Source of the DNA: UBA9732 sp963606545
GTDB lineage: Bacteria > Spirochaetota > Spirochaetia > Sphaerochaetales > Sphaerochaetaceae
Assembly: GCA_963606545.1 (NCBI GenBank)
Contig: CAVCYP010000019.1
Location: forward strand, 1 to 31,997
Direction of reading: 5' to 3'
Length of the DNA: 31,997 bases
The notes under the pieces are model-generated. The model saw nothing but the letters and a program-made list of their open reading frames with translations, did not search any database and was not told where the DNA came from. Shown here piece after piece: positions 22,921-30,773 of this stretch; the first letter of the stretch is position 1, and each line of letters opens with the position of its first letter. A program made the translations under genes and the position numbers.

Positions 22921-23010
22921 TTACTTCTTCTTGTGTCTCATCATTCTGAGCTTCTTCTTCCTTTTATGGGTAGCAATCTTATGCTTCTTTCTTTTTCTTC
23001 CACAAGGCAC
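22921..23010 (-). CDS. Tiny basic ribosomal protein, AURKAIP1/COX24 (mS38/bS22) type
   Basis: This 29-residue protein starts at GTG with AGGAG 7 nt upstream. It reads PCGRKRKKHKIATHKRKKKL and then RMMRHKKK after the initiator, so more than half the residues are Lys or Arg. That pattern, MPCGRKRK...KIATHKRKKR...RHKKK, is the bacterial AURKAIP1/COX24-domain family. It is related to mitochondrial mS38 and mycobacterial bS22, which sit in the small ribosomal subunit near the decoding region. It has its own promoter and terminator and is divergent from the rpsF operon. It is too short for default gene callers. The main doubt is only whether such a short ORF is expressed, and the signals around it argue that it is. 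Confidence 0.85.
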   Translation of the reverse strand: MPCGRKRKKHKIATHKRKKKLRMMRHKKK

Positions 23011-23062
23011 TGCAGAACTCCTTATGTCCCACAAATTGGGACTATTTGTAATTACGTGCGAC

Positions 23063-23092
23063 ATTATCGTGATTTTCTACAAAAAAGGTCAA
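23063..23092 (-). promoter_or_regulatory. Promoter of the bS22-like gene
   Basis: Minus strand: TTGACC (complement of 23087-23092), 18-bp spacer, GATAAT (complement of 23063-23068). It is back to back with the rpsF promoter. Confidence 0.7.
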
Positions 23093-23120
23093 TAGTATGA
23101 GCAAGTTTTTTTTAGGAACA

Positions 23121-23150
23121 TTGACTAGAAAAGGCGGTCAATGGTATGAT
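23121..23150 (+). promoter_or_regulatory. Promoter of the rpsF-dnaB operon
   Basis: TTGACT (23121-23126), 18-bp spacer, TATGAT (23145-23150). The predicted leader begins near 23157. Confidence 0.72.
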
Positions 23151-23164
23151 TGCAGTACCTCTTT

Positions 23165-23181
23165 ATCCATCGGTGATGGAT
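23165..23181 (+). promoter_or_regulatory. Leader hairpin before rpsF
   Basis: ATCCATC (23165-23171), 3-nt loop, GATGGAT (23175-23181): a perfect 7-bp hairpin in the approximately 50-nt leader. It is a possible autoregulatory element; S6-S18 leader regulation is known in bacteria, but I do not see the established motif clearly. Confidence 0.4.
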
Positions 23182-23207
23182 CTATTTTAGTCCGCAAGGA
23201 GGAACCC

Positions 23208-23483
23208 ATGAGAGATTATGAGTTCACCGTCATTTTCAATGCAAATGATGAAGTGACGGAACAGGGATTGGAGATTGTCTCCAAGGCATTAACGGCTGCT
23301 GGCGCTACTGTTGCTAAGCAGGAAGACATGGGCGTGAAGAATCTCGCCTATACAATCAAGAAACAGGATAAGGGCCATTATTATTACTATGAGCTCACAG
23401 CAGATCCACAGAGCATCAACAAGATGACTGCAGATTTCTTGCTTGAGGCCCCAATTCTTAAGCACTTGTTTGTAGTAAAATAA
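23208..23483 (+). CDS. rpsF: 30S ribosomal protein S6
   Basis: The 91-residue product (MRDYEFTVIFNANDEVTEQG ... APILKHLFVVK) has the S6 ferredoxin-like fold pattern: strand DYEFTVIF, helix GLEIVSKALTAAG, strand NLAYTIKKQDKGHYYYYELTA. The start at 23208 has an excellent AAGGAGG 6-7 nt upstream. An in-frame ATG at 23097 would add 37 unrelated residues, lacks a ribosome-binding site and lies upstream of the promoter, so it is rejected. S6 binds S18 on the 30S platform. First gene of rpsF-ssb-rpsR-membrane protein-rplI-dnaB. Confidence 0.95.
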   Translation: MRDYEFTVIFNANDEVTEQGLEIVSKALTAAGATVAKQEDMGVKNLAYTIKKQDKGHYYYYELTADPQSINKMTADFLLEAPILKHLFVVK

Positions 23484-23512
23484 GTTAAACAAAATCTTAA
23501 TAGGAGAGAACA

Positions 23513-24025
23513 ATGGCAACAGACATCAACGTAGTTGTTTTGGTAGGTCGTCTTACGCGTGACTGTGAAATGAAGTCTACAGCTCAGGGAACTTCAGTGT
23601 GTCGTTTTTCCGTTGCTGTCAACAGGAGAAAGAGGACTGGTGACAAGTGGGAAGATGAGGTAAGTTACATTGACGTTGTACTTTGGGGAAAGTCCGCAGA
23701 GACCCTTAGTTCTTATCTTACAAAGGGACGTCAGGTATCCATTCAGGGAGAACTTAGACAGAACAGATGGGAACAGAATGGCCAAAAGTATTCAAAGATT
23801 GAAGTCATTGCAAATAGTGTTCAGCTCCTTGCAAGTTCACAGGGCGGTACTGGCGCACAGGATAACGGCTATAACAATAATGGTTATAGCAATAATAATT
23901 ATAGCAACAACAGTTATCAGCAACAGTCACAGCCAAGAGCCAATTCTGCACCACAGCAGCAACAGGCTCCAGCATCAGACTTTGGAGGACCTGAGTCCTT
24001 TGATGATTCTGATATTCCGTTTTAA
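23513..24025 (+). CDS. ssb: Single-stranded DNA-binding protein
   Basis: The 170-residue SSB has an N-terminal OB fold (about 1-108; VVVLVGRLTRDCEMKST, FSVAVNRR, YIDVVLWGKSAETLSSYLTK, VSIQGELRQNRWEQNGQKYS). A Gly/Asn/Gln-rich disordered linker follows (repeats of YNNNGYSNNNYSNNSY, then QQQ runs), then the acidic tip DDSDIPF that recruits RecO, PriA and other partners. It lies between rpsF and rpsR, the conserved bacterial arrangement. AGGAGAG precedes the ATG. Confidence 0.97.
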   Translation: MATDINVVVLVGRLTRDCEMKSTAQGTSVCRFSVAVNRRKRTGDKWEDEVSYIDVVLWGKSAETLSSYLTKGRQVSIQGELRQNRWEQNGQKYSKIEVIANSVQLLASSQGGTGAQDNGYNNNGYSNNNYSNNSYQQQSQPRANSAPQQQQAPASDFGGPESFDDSDIPF

Positions 24026-24044
24026 TATTTAGGAGAAATTCAAC

Positions 24045-24329
24045 ATGCATGATGAAAAAGATGCTATGAACAATGAGGCTACAGGTAGCTTCAGAGATAA
24101 GAAAATGGGCGGAAAGCGCACCAATTTCAAGAAGAAGGTTTGTAAGTTCTGTGCAAACAAGACTGAACCTGATTATAAGAACCCAGAGGCTCTTAGACGC
24201 TGTATCACAGAGCGTGGTAAGATTCTTCCTGGCAGAATCACAGGAACTTGTGCAAAGCACCAGAGAGCTCTTACAACAGAGATTAAGAGAGCTAGAGTTC
24301 TTGCTTATTTGCCATTTGACAAGCAGTAA
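24045..24329 (+). CDS. rpsR: 30S ribosomal protein S18 (cysteine-containing form)
   Basis: The 94-residue S18 contains CKFC (Cys33, Cys36), Cys53 and CAKH (Cys69, His72), consistent with the zinc-binding form. The core KNPEALRRCITERGKILPGRITGTCAKHQR is typical (split here as PEALRRCITERGKILP then GRITGTCAKHQR). A 25-residue basic and acidic N-terminal extension precedes it. AGGAG lies upstream of ATG 24045, 19 bp after ssb. Partner of S6 on the 30S platform. Confidence 0.96.
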   Translation: MHDEKDAMNNEATGSFRDKKMGGKRTNFKKKVCKFCANKTEPDYKNPEALRRCITERGKILPGRITGTCAKHQRALTTEIKRARVLAYLPFDKQ

Positions 24330-24352
24330 TAGTAGTTTAAGGAATTTCTAAA

Positions 24353-25285
24353 GTGCAACAGGGAACGTACAAGAACGTTTGGAAAGAGCTTGCTTTAGTA
24401 ACTATTGTGGGAATCTTGTTCTCAAGATTCTCACTTGGTAGTGTTCTAATGGTAATTCCTCTTTTGCTTGTAGTTCCTAGAGTTAAAGATTTGTGGCAGG
24501 CATTACTTGCTTTTGCTGTTTTACTTGTTGGCTCTGTCGTTTGGTCTGTTATTGATAACAAAGAAGTGATAGAAGCCGGCTACGGTAGTGTTCTTGCCGT
24601 GACTCTTTTTCTTCCTGTTTGTTCTATCACCGGAGCAACTGCTTGGTGTATTGCCAGCAGAAAAAGTAGGGCAGGGCTTAGAAAGTTTTTCTATGCTTGT
24701 GCTCCTGCCGTTGTTTTGGGACTTGCGCTAGCAATTTGGTTTTCAAGTGATTACGCGTATTCGGCTAGAGAAATCCTGAAGAATTCTATTCTTTATGTGT
24801 TTTCTGAAGAGGCGTTAGGCGTTAACGTTGAGAGCGTGGTTGACTTGGCACTATCGTTTCTGAATGTTTCGTTTGTACCTATGGGAATGGTGGTTGTGGC
24901 TGTTCCTGTACTGATATCGGAATTGGTTATGTATAGGTATAATGAGGCGTGGCAGTATGATTTTGCTTGCATGAAGCTACCGGATCCGTTTATTTGGGTT
25001 TTCTTTGGCTTCTGGGTTTTGGCGCTGGTTTCAAGTCTTGTAACTGCTGTTCCTATTGTGATTTATTGCATTTCGTGGAATGTGGCGTTTGCAATCACGG
25101 TGCTGTTTGCGGTGCAGGGACTGTCAATTCTAGTTGCGCGTTTTAGAAGAACTACTGCATTTATGAGCGTTGGTAAGGTTGTGGTTTTAGTGCTTCTGCT
25201 TTGCTTAATGCCTGGTCTAAATCTGGTTTGTATTGTGGGACTTCCTATTTTGGGGGTTCTGGAAACGTGGTTCAGGTTTAGATAG
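24353..25285 (+). CDS. DUF2232-like integral membrane protein
   Basis: The 310-residue, highly hydrophobic product has about 8 predicted transmembrane segments. Its position between rpsR and rplI is where spirochaetes and Firmicutes often carry a YybS/DUF2232-type membrane protein, and the length fits; I assign it mainly by context and topology. The start is GTG at 24353 with TAAGGAA upstream. No catalytic motifs are visible. Function unknown; the family has been discussed as a transporter-like or membrane-stress protein without firm evidence. Confidence 0.75.
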   Translation: MQQGTYKNVWKELALVTIVGILFSRFSLGSVLMVIPLLLVVPRVKDLWQALLAFAVLLVGSVVWSVIDNKEVIEAGYGSVLAVTLFLPVCSITGATAWCIASRKSRAGLRKFFYACAPAVVLGLALAIWFSSDYAYSAREILKNSILYVFSEEALGVNVESVVDLALSFLNVSFVPMGMVVVAVPVLISELVMYRYNEAWQYDFACMKLPDPFIWVFFGFWVLALVSSLVTAVPIVIYCISWNVAFAITVLFAVQGLSILVARFRRTTAFMSVGKVVVLVLLLCLMPGLNLVCIVGLPILGVLETWFRFR

Positions 25286-25323
25286 AGAATTAGAAAAACA
25301 ATACTTAATAAAGGAGTATTCAT

Positions 25324-25941
25324 ATGAAGATCATTTTGAATCAGGATGTACCTAACCTCGGAGAAGAGGGAGATGTCTGCGTGGTAAAAGATGGATATGC
25401 TCGTAACTATCTGCTGCCCACTGGTGCTGCGGTACTGTACACAAACGAGAATCTGTCAATTTTCAAGAGCAGAGCTGCTGCAATTGAAAAGCGCAAGGTT
25501 GCAAAGCGTGAAGCTTCTGCTTCACTCAAGGAGAAATTGGACAATGTCGCTCTTGACATGGTGGTTTCTGCTGGTGAATCTGGTAAGCTCTTTGGCTCTG
25601 TAACTCCTCTCATGATTCAGGAAGCTCTTGCAAAGCAGGGCTTTGACATTGAGAAGAAGAGAATTGAAGTTGCTACACATGCAATTAAGATGGTTGGCAC
25701 TTACAGCGCTAAGATTCATCTTTATGAGAACGAGTTCTCAATGATTAAGTTGAACGTTCTCAGCGAAGCTGAAGTTAAGGCTGCTGAAAAGGCTGCTAAG
25801 GAAGCTGAAGCAAAAGCAGCTGCAGAAGCTGCTAAGGCCGCTAAGGCTGCAGAGGCTAAGGCTGCTGAAGAAGCAAAAGCTGCAGAGGCTAAGGCTGAAG
25901 AAGCTGCACCAGAAGCAGAAGCTCCAGCAGTTGAAGGTTAA
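25324..25941 (+). CDS. rplI: 50S ribosomal protein L9 with Ala/Lys/Glu-rich C-terminal extension
   Basis: Residues 1-147 are a full L9: N-terminal signature MKIILNQDVPNLGEEGDVCV and VKDGYARNYLLP (the L9 family motif), a connecting helix (IEKRKVAKREASASLKEKL), and the C-terminal domain to about residue 147. The protein then continues 58 residues with Ala/Lys/Glu repeats (KAAEKAAKEAEAKAAAEAAK and on) and ends Pro/Glu-rich, giving 205 residues versus about 148 typical. The tail is probably helical or disordered. AAGGAG precedes ATG 25324. Fourth ribosomal/replication gene of the operon after the membrane protein. Confidence 0.96.
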   Translation: MKIILNQDVPNLGEEGDVCVVKDGYARNYLLPTGAAVLYTNENLSIFKSRAAAIEKRKVAKREASASLKEKLDNVALDMVVSAGESGKLFGSVTPLMIQEALAKQGFDIEKKRIEVATHAIKMVGTYSAKIHLYENEFSMIKLNVLSEAEVKAAEKAAKEAEAKAAAEAAKAAKAAEAKAAEEAKAAEAKAEEAAPEAEAPAVEG

Positions 25942-25959
25942 TAGAGAATTTTACGAGTT

Positions 25960-26016
25960 GCGGGCGTAGTCCCGCTAGTAAATAATTCACTTTGAGCCCG
26001 CTGGAAACGGCGGGCT
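25960..26016 (+). terminator. Two GC-rich hairpins after rplI (weak or partial terminator)
   Basis: First stem GCGGG (25960-25964) with CCCGC (25971-25975). Second stem AGCCCGC (25995-26001) with GCGGGCT (26010-26016), followed by TTAATTAT rather than a clean T run. They may attenuate or process the transcript between rplI and dnaB; dnaB starts 47 bp later. Confidence 0.5.
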
Positions 26017-26063
26017 TAATTATCGGGCTGTGCTAAATCCCGGTGACTTAGGGAGATGAGGAG

Positions 26064-27455
26064 ATGGCAAGTAGTACTATTGGAAGGATTCCTCCAAATA
26101 ATATTGATGCGGAAGTTGCGTTGTTGGGTGCCGTTCTTCTTAGAAATAAGGCGTTGGATGAGGTGCAGCAGGGAAAGTTAGCAAAGGATGATTTCTATCA
26201 GCGCGGGCATCAGCTTATTTGGGAAGGTATAAACGGGCTGCGAAATGAGAGGCCAGATGTAGCTATAGATATTGTGACGTTGACGCAGTATTTGGCGGAA
26301 AAAGGGACGCTTTCTGAGTGTGGCGGTCCCGCTTACGTGGCCAGTTTGACGGACTCGGTGCCTTCGTCTGCTAATGCTTCCTACTATGCCCAGATTATTA
26401 AAAATTGTGCGTTAAAGCGTGGGCTTTTGGATTTGTCGGTCTATATTGGCGACAAAGCTTTTGATGAGACCCAGGAAGTGACCAAGTCTGTTGACGAGGT
26501 TGAGCAGAAGATATCGGCAATGGGGCTTAGTGTTGCGACTAACAATTATTCTGAAGCCGGTCCGTTGCTTAGGTCTTTGGTTTCAGATGTCACTTCCGGA
26601 AATGAGAAAAACAAGGGCGTTCCTACTGGTTTTAAAACAATGGATGATTATATTGGTGGTGGCTTTAAGCCGGCTGATATGGTTATTATTGCGGCTCGTC
26701 CGTCCGTTGGTAAGACAGCTTTAGGCCTTGCTATTGCTGTTAATATGGCCTTTGTTAAAAATATTCCAGTGGGCTTTTTCTCGTTGGAAATGTCGGGAAC
26801 TTCCTTGTTGGAACGTGTGTTTTCCAACAGAGCCCATATTAAAAACAGCATCCTCAGAGGGGGTAGCCGGAAGTTGGATCCTCAGACTACGGATCAGATT
26901 ATGCAGGCTGCCGATGAATTGTACGATAAATGTCCAAATTTTCTAGTTCAGGATACTCCAAATATTAGTCTTATGGAGATTAGATCTCAGGCTAGAAAAA
27001 TGAAGAGAGAGAAGGATATTCAAGCTATCTTCATTGATTATATTGGATTAATTGATTTACAGGGACCTGCAAATATGCCACGTCATGAACAGGTTTCTAT
27101 AATATCTAGATCTCTTAAGAGTCTTGCCAGAGAGCTCAATATTCCTATTATTTGTCTTGCTCAGGTTAACAGAGAGGGTGGTAAGGACCGTCCTCCTATG
27201 CTTGCTGACCTTAGAGATTCTGGTTCTATTGAGCAGGATGCTGATGTGGTCTTCCTGCTGGATGATCCTTCTAAGCGTCTTAATGAAGACGGTAAGATTG
27301 AACAGTATGAGCAGACGGAGGAAACTGAGCCTGACGAGCCTAGACCAAAAAAGCTTAAGGTTATCATTGCTAAGCAGAGAAACGGCAGAACGGGTGCTTT
27401 CAACCTCCATTTCTATGCAGATTACATGACCTTCACAGAGATTGAGAGAATTTAA
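26064..27455 (+). CDS. dnaB: Replicative DNA helicase DnaB
   Basis: The 463-residue hexameric 5'-3' helicase has an N-terminal primase-interaction domain (1-125; IPPNNIDAEVALLGAVLL, DDFYQRGHQLIWEGI), a linker, and a RecA-like ATPase. Walker A is ARPSVGKT (211-218); VGFFSLEMS follows, then IFIDYIGLI (Walker B), RSLKSLARELNIPIICLAQVNR, and DLRDSGSIEQDADVV. The C-terminal IIAKQRNGRTG arginine-finger region closes it. An acidic insertion (about 410-435; EDGKIEQYEQTEETEPDEPR) sits before that motif, longer than in E. coli DnaB. The start ATG has GAGGAG upstream. No intein is present. It ends 7 bp from convergent rseP. Confidence 0.97.
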   Translation: MASSTIGRIPPNNIDAEVALLGAVLLRNKALDEVQQGKLAKDDFYQRGHQLIWEGINGLRNERPDVAIDIVTLTQYLAEKGTLSECGGPAYVASLTDSVPSSANASYYAQIIKNCALKRGLLDLSVYIGDKAFDETQEVTKSVDEVEQKISAMGLSVATNNYSEAGPLLRSLVSDVTSGNEKNKGVPTGFKTMDDYIGGGFKPADMVIIAARPSVGKTALGLAIAVNMAFVKNIPVGFFSLEMSGTSLLERVFSNRAHIKNSILRGGSRKLDPQTTDQIMQAADELYDKCPNFLVQDTPNISLMEIRSQARKMKREKDIQAIFIDYIGLIDLQGPANMPRHEQVSIISRSLKSLARELNIPIICLAQVNREGGKDRPPMLADLRDSGSIEQDADVVFLLDDPSKRLNEDGKIEQYEQTEETEPDEPRPKKLKVIIAKQRNGRTGAFNLHFYADYMTFTEIERI

Positions 27456-27472
27456 GTTCTGTTTAAAAGAAC
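27456..27472. terminator. Weak hairpin at the dnaB/rseP convergence
   Basis: GTTCT (27456-27460) and AGAAC (27468-27472) can form a 5-bp stem, with short A/T runs in the loop. It is the only candidate terminator between two convergent operons 7 bp apart, and weak. Confidence 0.3.
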
Positions 27473-28782
27473 GTCAGTAAAACAAAGATTGCAGCAATAA
27501 ACATTATCCCCAATATTTGCATTGCCAAATAAAGCTTTGGATTGAACGTATGTCCTGTGATAAGTTCAGCAAAGCTAAGCAGTACAAGGCCGCCATCTAA
27601 GGCTGGAATTGGAAGTAAGTTAGCTACACACAAAGAAATACTTACACTTGCAAGCAAGAACAGCACAATACGAATCCCACTATTAAAGCCAGCTGCAAAG
27701 CCCTTTGTAGTCAGCATTCCCATGCTCTCAGAAGCTGCAAGCGTTCCTCCAAGCGTTTCGTGGGCCTGTGCCGTGCCACCAATAACCTTAGCAAGCGAGA
27801 CCACAGACTGAGCAAAGTTTGAAAAACATTCCTGCCCCGATATCTTCAACGCCTCAAAGAAATTCATACCAGCTATAGTTTTAGTCTGCTGCAGAAGGGT
27901 GAAATTAAGCGATTGCTCAGGGCTCTCAAAACCAAGCTCTAACAGTTTGTCCCCCCTTTGCACCGTCAGGTTAATATAGTCACTGGAAGTGGACGCCACA
28001 AGTAGGTCAAACATGTTTGTCACTTCCATTCCGTTAATCTCAATAATCCTATCGCCGGCCTTCAACCCCGCCTTTTTTTCCGGCGTATCTGGGTTCACGT
28101 AGCCCACAACTGGCGCTTTGAACGGCAGAATTCCAAACATCCCGTTTGTGGGCTCTACCTCGTAACTTCCACTCTGTGTTGTAATTACAATAACCCGATT
28201 CTCTTTTCTCTCTGCTAAAAGAGCCTGAAGCTGCTCATACGTCTCAACGCTTATACCGTCAACCTCTAGCACCACATCCCCAGTCTTTAATCCCGCCTTT
28301 TGCGCAGCGCATTCTTCAATGGAGTACAGACTAGGGTAGTCACTTGCTAGGACTATTTTTGCAACTGAGGCAGGTTCCACCGTGTTAATTGAAAGTAAAA
28401 TAGTGTAGCACAAGAAAGCGAACAACATGTTGAAAAAAGGGCCTGCTAGATAGACTATAATGCGTTTTATTGCACTAACAGACCATATTGAGCCATCTTC
28501 GCAGGTTTCAATATGCTTCTTTTTTTGTGAAATTGCGTTTTTTAAATCGTCCTGACCTCGCATTCTGCAAAGCCCACCAAAAGGAACCACAGCAATTCTA
28601 TATTCAGTCTCTCCTTTACCCCATTTAAGGATTGCAGGGCCAAAACCAAATTGCAGAGTCTGAACCGATATATGGCAAATTTTGGCAGCAATGAAATGCC
28701 CAAGTTCGTGGACCACCACCATGATTCCAATGCCGAGCATTCCAATACCTATTGATAAAATCCAAGACCAAGTTAAAGTCAC
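27463..28782 (-). CDS. rseP: RseP-type site-2 intramembrane metalloprotease
   Basis: The 439-residue membrane zinc protease has VVVHELGHF near the N-terminus (His25, Glu26, His29 of HExxH), two PDZ-like domains (about 130-210, AGLKTGDVVLEVDGISVETYE; and about 215-295, AGLKAGDRIIEINGMEVTNM), and the C-terminal second zinc ligand motif NLLPIPALDGG. Known role: regulated intramembrane proteolysis of anti-sigma factors and leader remnants. The GTG start is one base from the dxr stop (TAAGGTG), so it is translationally coupled. Last gene of frr-uppS-cdsA-dxr-rseP, an order shared by many bacteria. Confidence 0.95.
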   Translation of the reverse strand: MTLTWSWILSIGIGMLGIGIMVVVHELGHFIAAKICHISVQTLQFGFGPAILKWGKGETEYRIAVVPFGGLCRMRGQDDLKNAISQKKKHIETCEDGSIWSVSAIKRIIVYLAGPFFNMLFAFLCYTILLSINTVEPASVAKIVLASDYPSLYSIEECAAQKAGLKTGDVVLEVDGISVETYEQLQALLAERKENRVIVITTQSGSYEVEPTNGMFGILPFKAPVVGYVNPDTPEKKAGLKAGDRIIEINGMEVTNMFDLLVASTSSDYINLTVQRGDKLLELGFESPEQSLNFTLLQQTKTIAGMNFFEALKISGQECFSNFAQSVVSLAKVIGGTAQAHETLGGTLAASESMGMLTTKGFAAGFNSGIRIVLFLLASVSISLCVANLLPIPALDGGLVLLSFAELITGHTFNPKLYLAMQILGIMFIAAIFVLLTFF

Positions 28783-28783
28783 C

Positions 28784-29908
28784 TTAGAACCTCACCGTGT
28801 CAAATACCTTTTGTTGCACTTCCAGTATTTCCTCAAGATTCTGTGGCTGATAGGACCAGTCTTTGTTCAAAGCTTCCATTACAATATCATGAATTTGAGT
28901 ATAGAGTATTTTTTTGTCCATGAAGGCTTTAACTGCAATTTCGTTTGCTGCGTTATAAACAATAGGGTAGGAGCCCTCAAGACGTATGCATTCAAAGGCA
29001 CTTGCTACAAATGGAAATTGTTTTGGATCCAGTTTGCGGAAAGTTAAATCAAGGTTGGTAAAATCAAGAGGCTGTCCTACTTGTCTGTCCACCTGAGGCC
29101 ACATTAAAGCTCTCATAATTGGAAAGACCATGTCAGGTGGTGACATTTGTGCATAGACCTGGCCACTTGCAGTTCTGACCATTGAATGAACTATGCTCTG
29201 TGGATGAATCACCACTTCTATGTTGGAACTGTCAAAACCAAAAAGATAGTGGGCCTCAATGACTTCAAGACCTTTGTTGGCTAAGGTAGAGGAATCAATT
29301 GAAATTTTTGGTCCCATCTTCCAAGTTGGATGTTTTACTGCTTGTTCTGGGGTTATGTCCCTTAGAGTCTTTGGATCTCTGTCTCTAAAGGGCCCACCAC
29401 TGGCGGTTATGACCAATTTTTCAATAGTTTCGCACTTATGGGCCATTATTAGCTCATCTAAAGCTGAATGTTCACTGTCTACCGGAATGATTTGACAGCC
29501 CGTTTTTTTAGCATAGTCAAATAATACATGCCCACCAAGAACTACAGATTCTTTATTAGCCAAAGCTAAATTACTGCAGCTGTCCATAACCTCAAAGGAG
29601 GCTTTAAGCCCTGGAGAGCCGGCAATGCCGTTAAGTACCATATCTGCTTGCAAGACCTTTAGCATCTCTGAGAGCTTTGTCCAAAGTTGGATTTGTGCCT
29701 TGCCTTCTAAAGTGGATTGGCTAAAGCCTTCTCCCATTACACATAAATTAGGTATCTTGTTTTCTAAACACAACTTAATTGCTTCTTCTACGTTGTGATA
29801 GCAGGAGGCGCCAATAATTTCAATATTATCTTGAAAGATACTGCAACCACGCAGAGCAGTCTTTCCAATACTTCCCGTAATTCCAAGAATTATGACTTTA
29901 CGTTTCAT
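28784..29908 (-). CDS. dxr: 1-deoxy-D-xylulose 5-phosphate reductoisomerase
   Basis: Converts DXP to MEP in the non-mevalonate isoprenoid pathway. Seen: NADPH-binding ILGITGSIGKTAL; ALANKESVVLGG; IIPVDSEHSAL (metal-ligand Asp/Glu region); SGGPFRD; HPTWKMGPKISIDSSTLANKGLEVIEAH, a strongly diagnostic block (written here as HPTWKMGPKISIDSS then TLANKGLEVIEAH); and HPQSIVHSMV. The ATG at 29908 has GAGG about 6 nt upstream and begins MKRKVIILG. A longer TTG reading adds 15 unrelated residues and is rejected. 374 residues, normal length. It feeds IPP to UppS in the same operon. Confidence 0.96.
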   Translation of the reverse strand: MKRKVIILGITGSIGKTALRGCSIFQDNIEIIGASCYHNVEEAIKLCLENKIPNLCVMGEGFSQSTLEGKAQIQLWTKLSEMLKVLQADMVLNGIAGSPGLKASFEVMDSCSNLALANKESVVLGGHVLFDYAKKTGCQIIPVDSEHSALDELIMAHKCETIEKLVITASGGPFRDRDPKTLRDITPEQAVKHPTWKMGPKISIDSSTLANKGLEVIEAHYLFGFDSSNIEVVIHPQSIVHSMVRTASGQVYAQMSPPDMVFPIMRALMWPQVDRQVGQPLDFTNLDLTFRKLDPKQFPFVASAFECIRLEGSYPIVYNAANEIAVKAFMDKKILYTQIHDIVMEALNKDWSYQPQNLEEILEVQQKVFDTVRF

Positions 29909-29933
29909 GAGATCCTCTTCAGTAGCTTTGGTT

Positions 29934-30773
29934 TTACTTTTCCAACAAGGCAATCAAAATAAAGAAAATTGGAGCACTTGCAATTAGTGAGTCCATAGAA
30001 TCTAGAATTCCACCACGACCAGGAATTAAGTTTCCAGAATCTTTGACATTTGCAGATCTCTTGAAGGCACTTTCAGTTAAGTCTCCAATGTTTGCTGCAA
30101 AACTCATTGTAATGCCAAGAATTATTTGATGAAGAAGAGTGAGGTTTGGAAGATGCTCACTGCAAAGGGTGAACATTAATACACACATTCCAGTACAGCA
30201 GGCAAGGCCACCAATGAAGCCAGCAATGCTCTTTTTAGGACTTACTTTGAAAATGCCTTTATTGTTTTTGCCAAAAAGCATACCAAAAACGTAGGCAAAA
30301 ATATCGTTAGAGAAGACCACTAGCATAAAAGTGATGATGGTATAAGCTGTGGTTCCAGGTAAGGCCAGCATTCTTAACATGAATGTCAGTAGGTAGTTAG
30401 GATAAAAAATTAGGATACAGTTTTTTGAGGCTCGTAAGAGAGAGTCTTTAAAATTATCCTTTTCACCAACCTTAATTTCAGCCGAGAAAACTATAAGAAG
30501 TAATAATATAAAAATTAGATCCAAAGTTTCATCGGGCCAAGAGAGGACGCCTTGGAGGTATTGGATGACGGTTAAAAGTGGGGCCAGAAAGGCTATGGCT
30601 ACAATTTTGCCAAAGAGCATGCGGCTCATTTCAAAGGTGCCTAGAAAGGCAAAGGCTATGATTACTAGACTAAAAAGGATGAAGTTGTAGTCTTGGAAAC
30701 AGAAAATCCCCGCTACTACGGCAGGGACTCCAACTATACAGGTTAGAATGCGTTGTTTTAGATTTTGGGTCAT
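29934..30773 (-). CDS. cdsA: Phosphatidate cytidylyltransferase
   Basis: CdsA makes CDP-diacylglycerol from phosphatidate and CTP. The 279-residue product has about seven transmembrane segments and the C-terminal signature region SAFKRSANVKDSGNLIPGRGGILDSMDSL (key parts: SAFKR, KDSGNLIPG, RGG, LDSMDS). In the classical signature the residues are HGG and LDR; here His is Arg and the Arg is Ser, a variant form seen in some bacterial lineages. VVFSNDIFAYVFGMLFGKN and ISPKKS-like VSPKKSIAGFIGG also fit. It overlaps uppS by 4 nt (ATGA). Confidence 0.93.
   Translation of the reverse strand: MTQNLKQRILTCIVGVPAVVAGIFCFQDYNFILFSLVIIAFAFLGTFEMSRMLFGKIVAIAFLAPLLTVIQYLQGVLSWPDETLDLIFILLLLIVFSAEIKVGEKDNFKDSLLRASKNCILIFYPNYLLTFMLRMLALPGTTAYTIITFMLVVFSNDIFAYVFGMLFGKNNKGIFKVSPKKSIAGFIGGLACCTGMCVLMFTLCSEHLPNLTLLHQIILGITMSFAANIGDLTESAFKRSANVKDSGNLIPGRGGILDSMDSLIASAPIFFILIALLEK

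Noticed and set aside
23097..23207. In-frame 37-residue N-terminal extension of S6
   Set aside because: The upstream ATG precedes the promoter and has no ribosome-binding site; S6 starts naturally at 23208 with AAGGAGG.
29909..29953. Longer TTG start for dxr
   Set aside because: Adds 15 unrelated residues and would ignore the GAGG-ATG at 29908 where the Rossmann strand begins.
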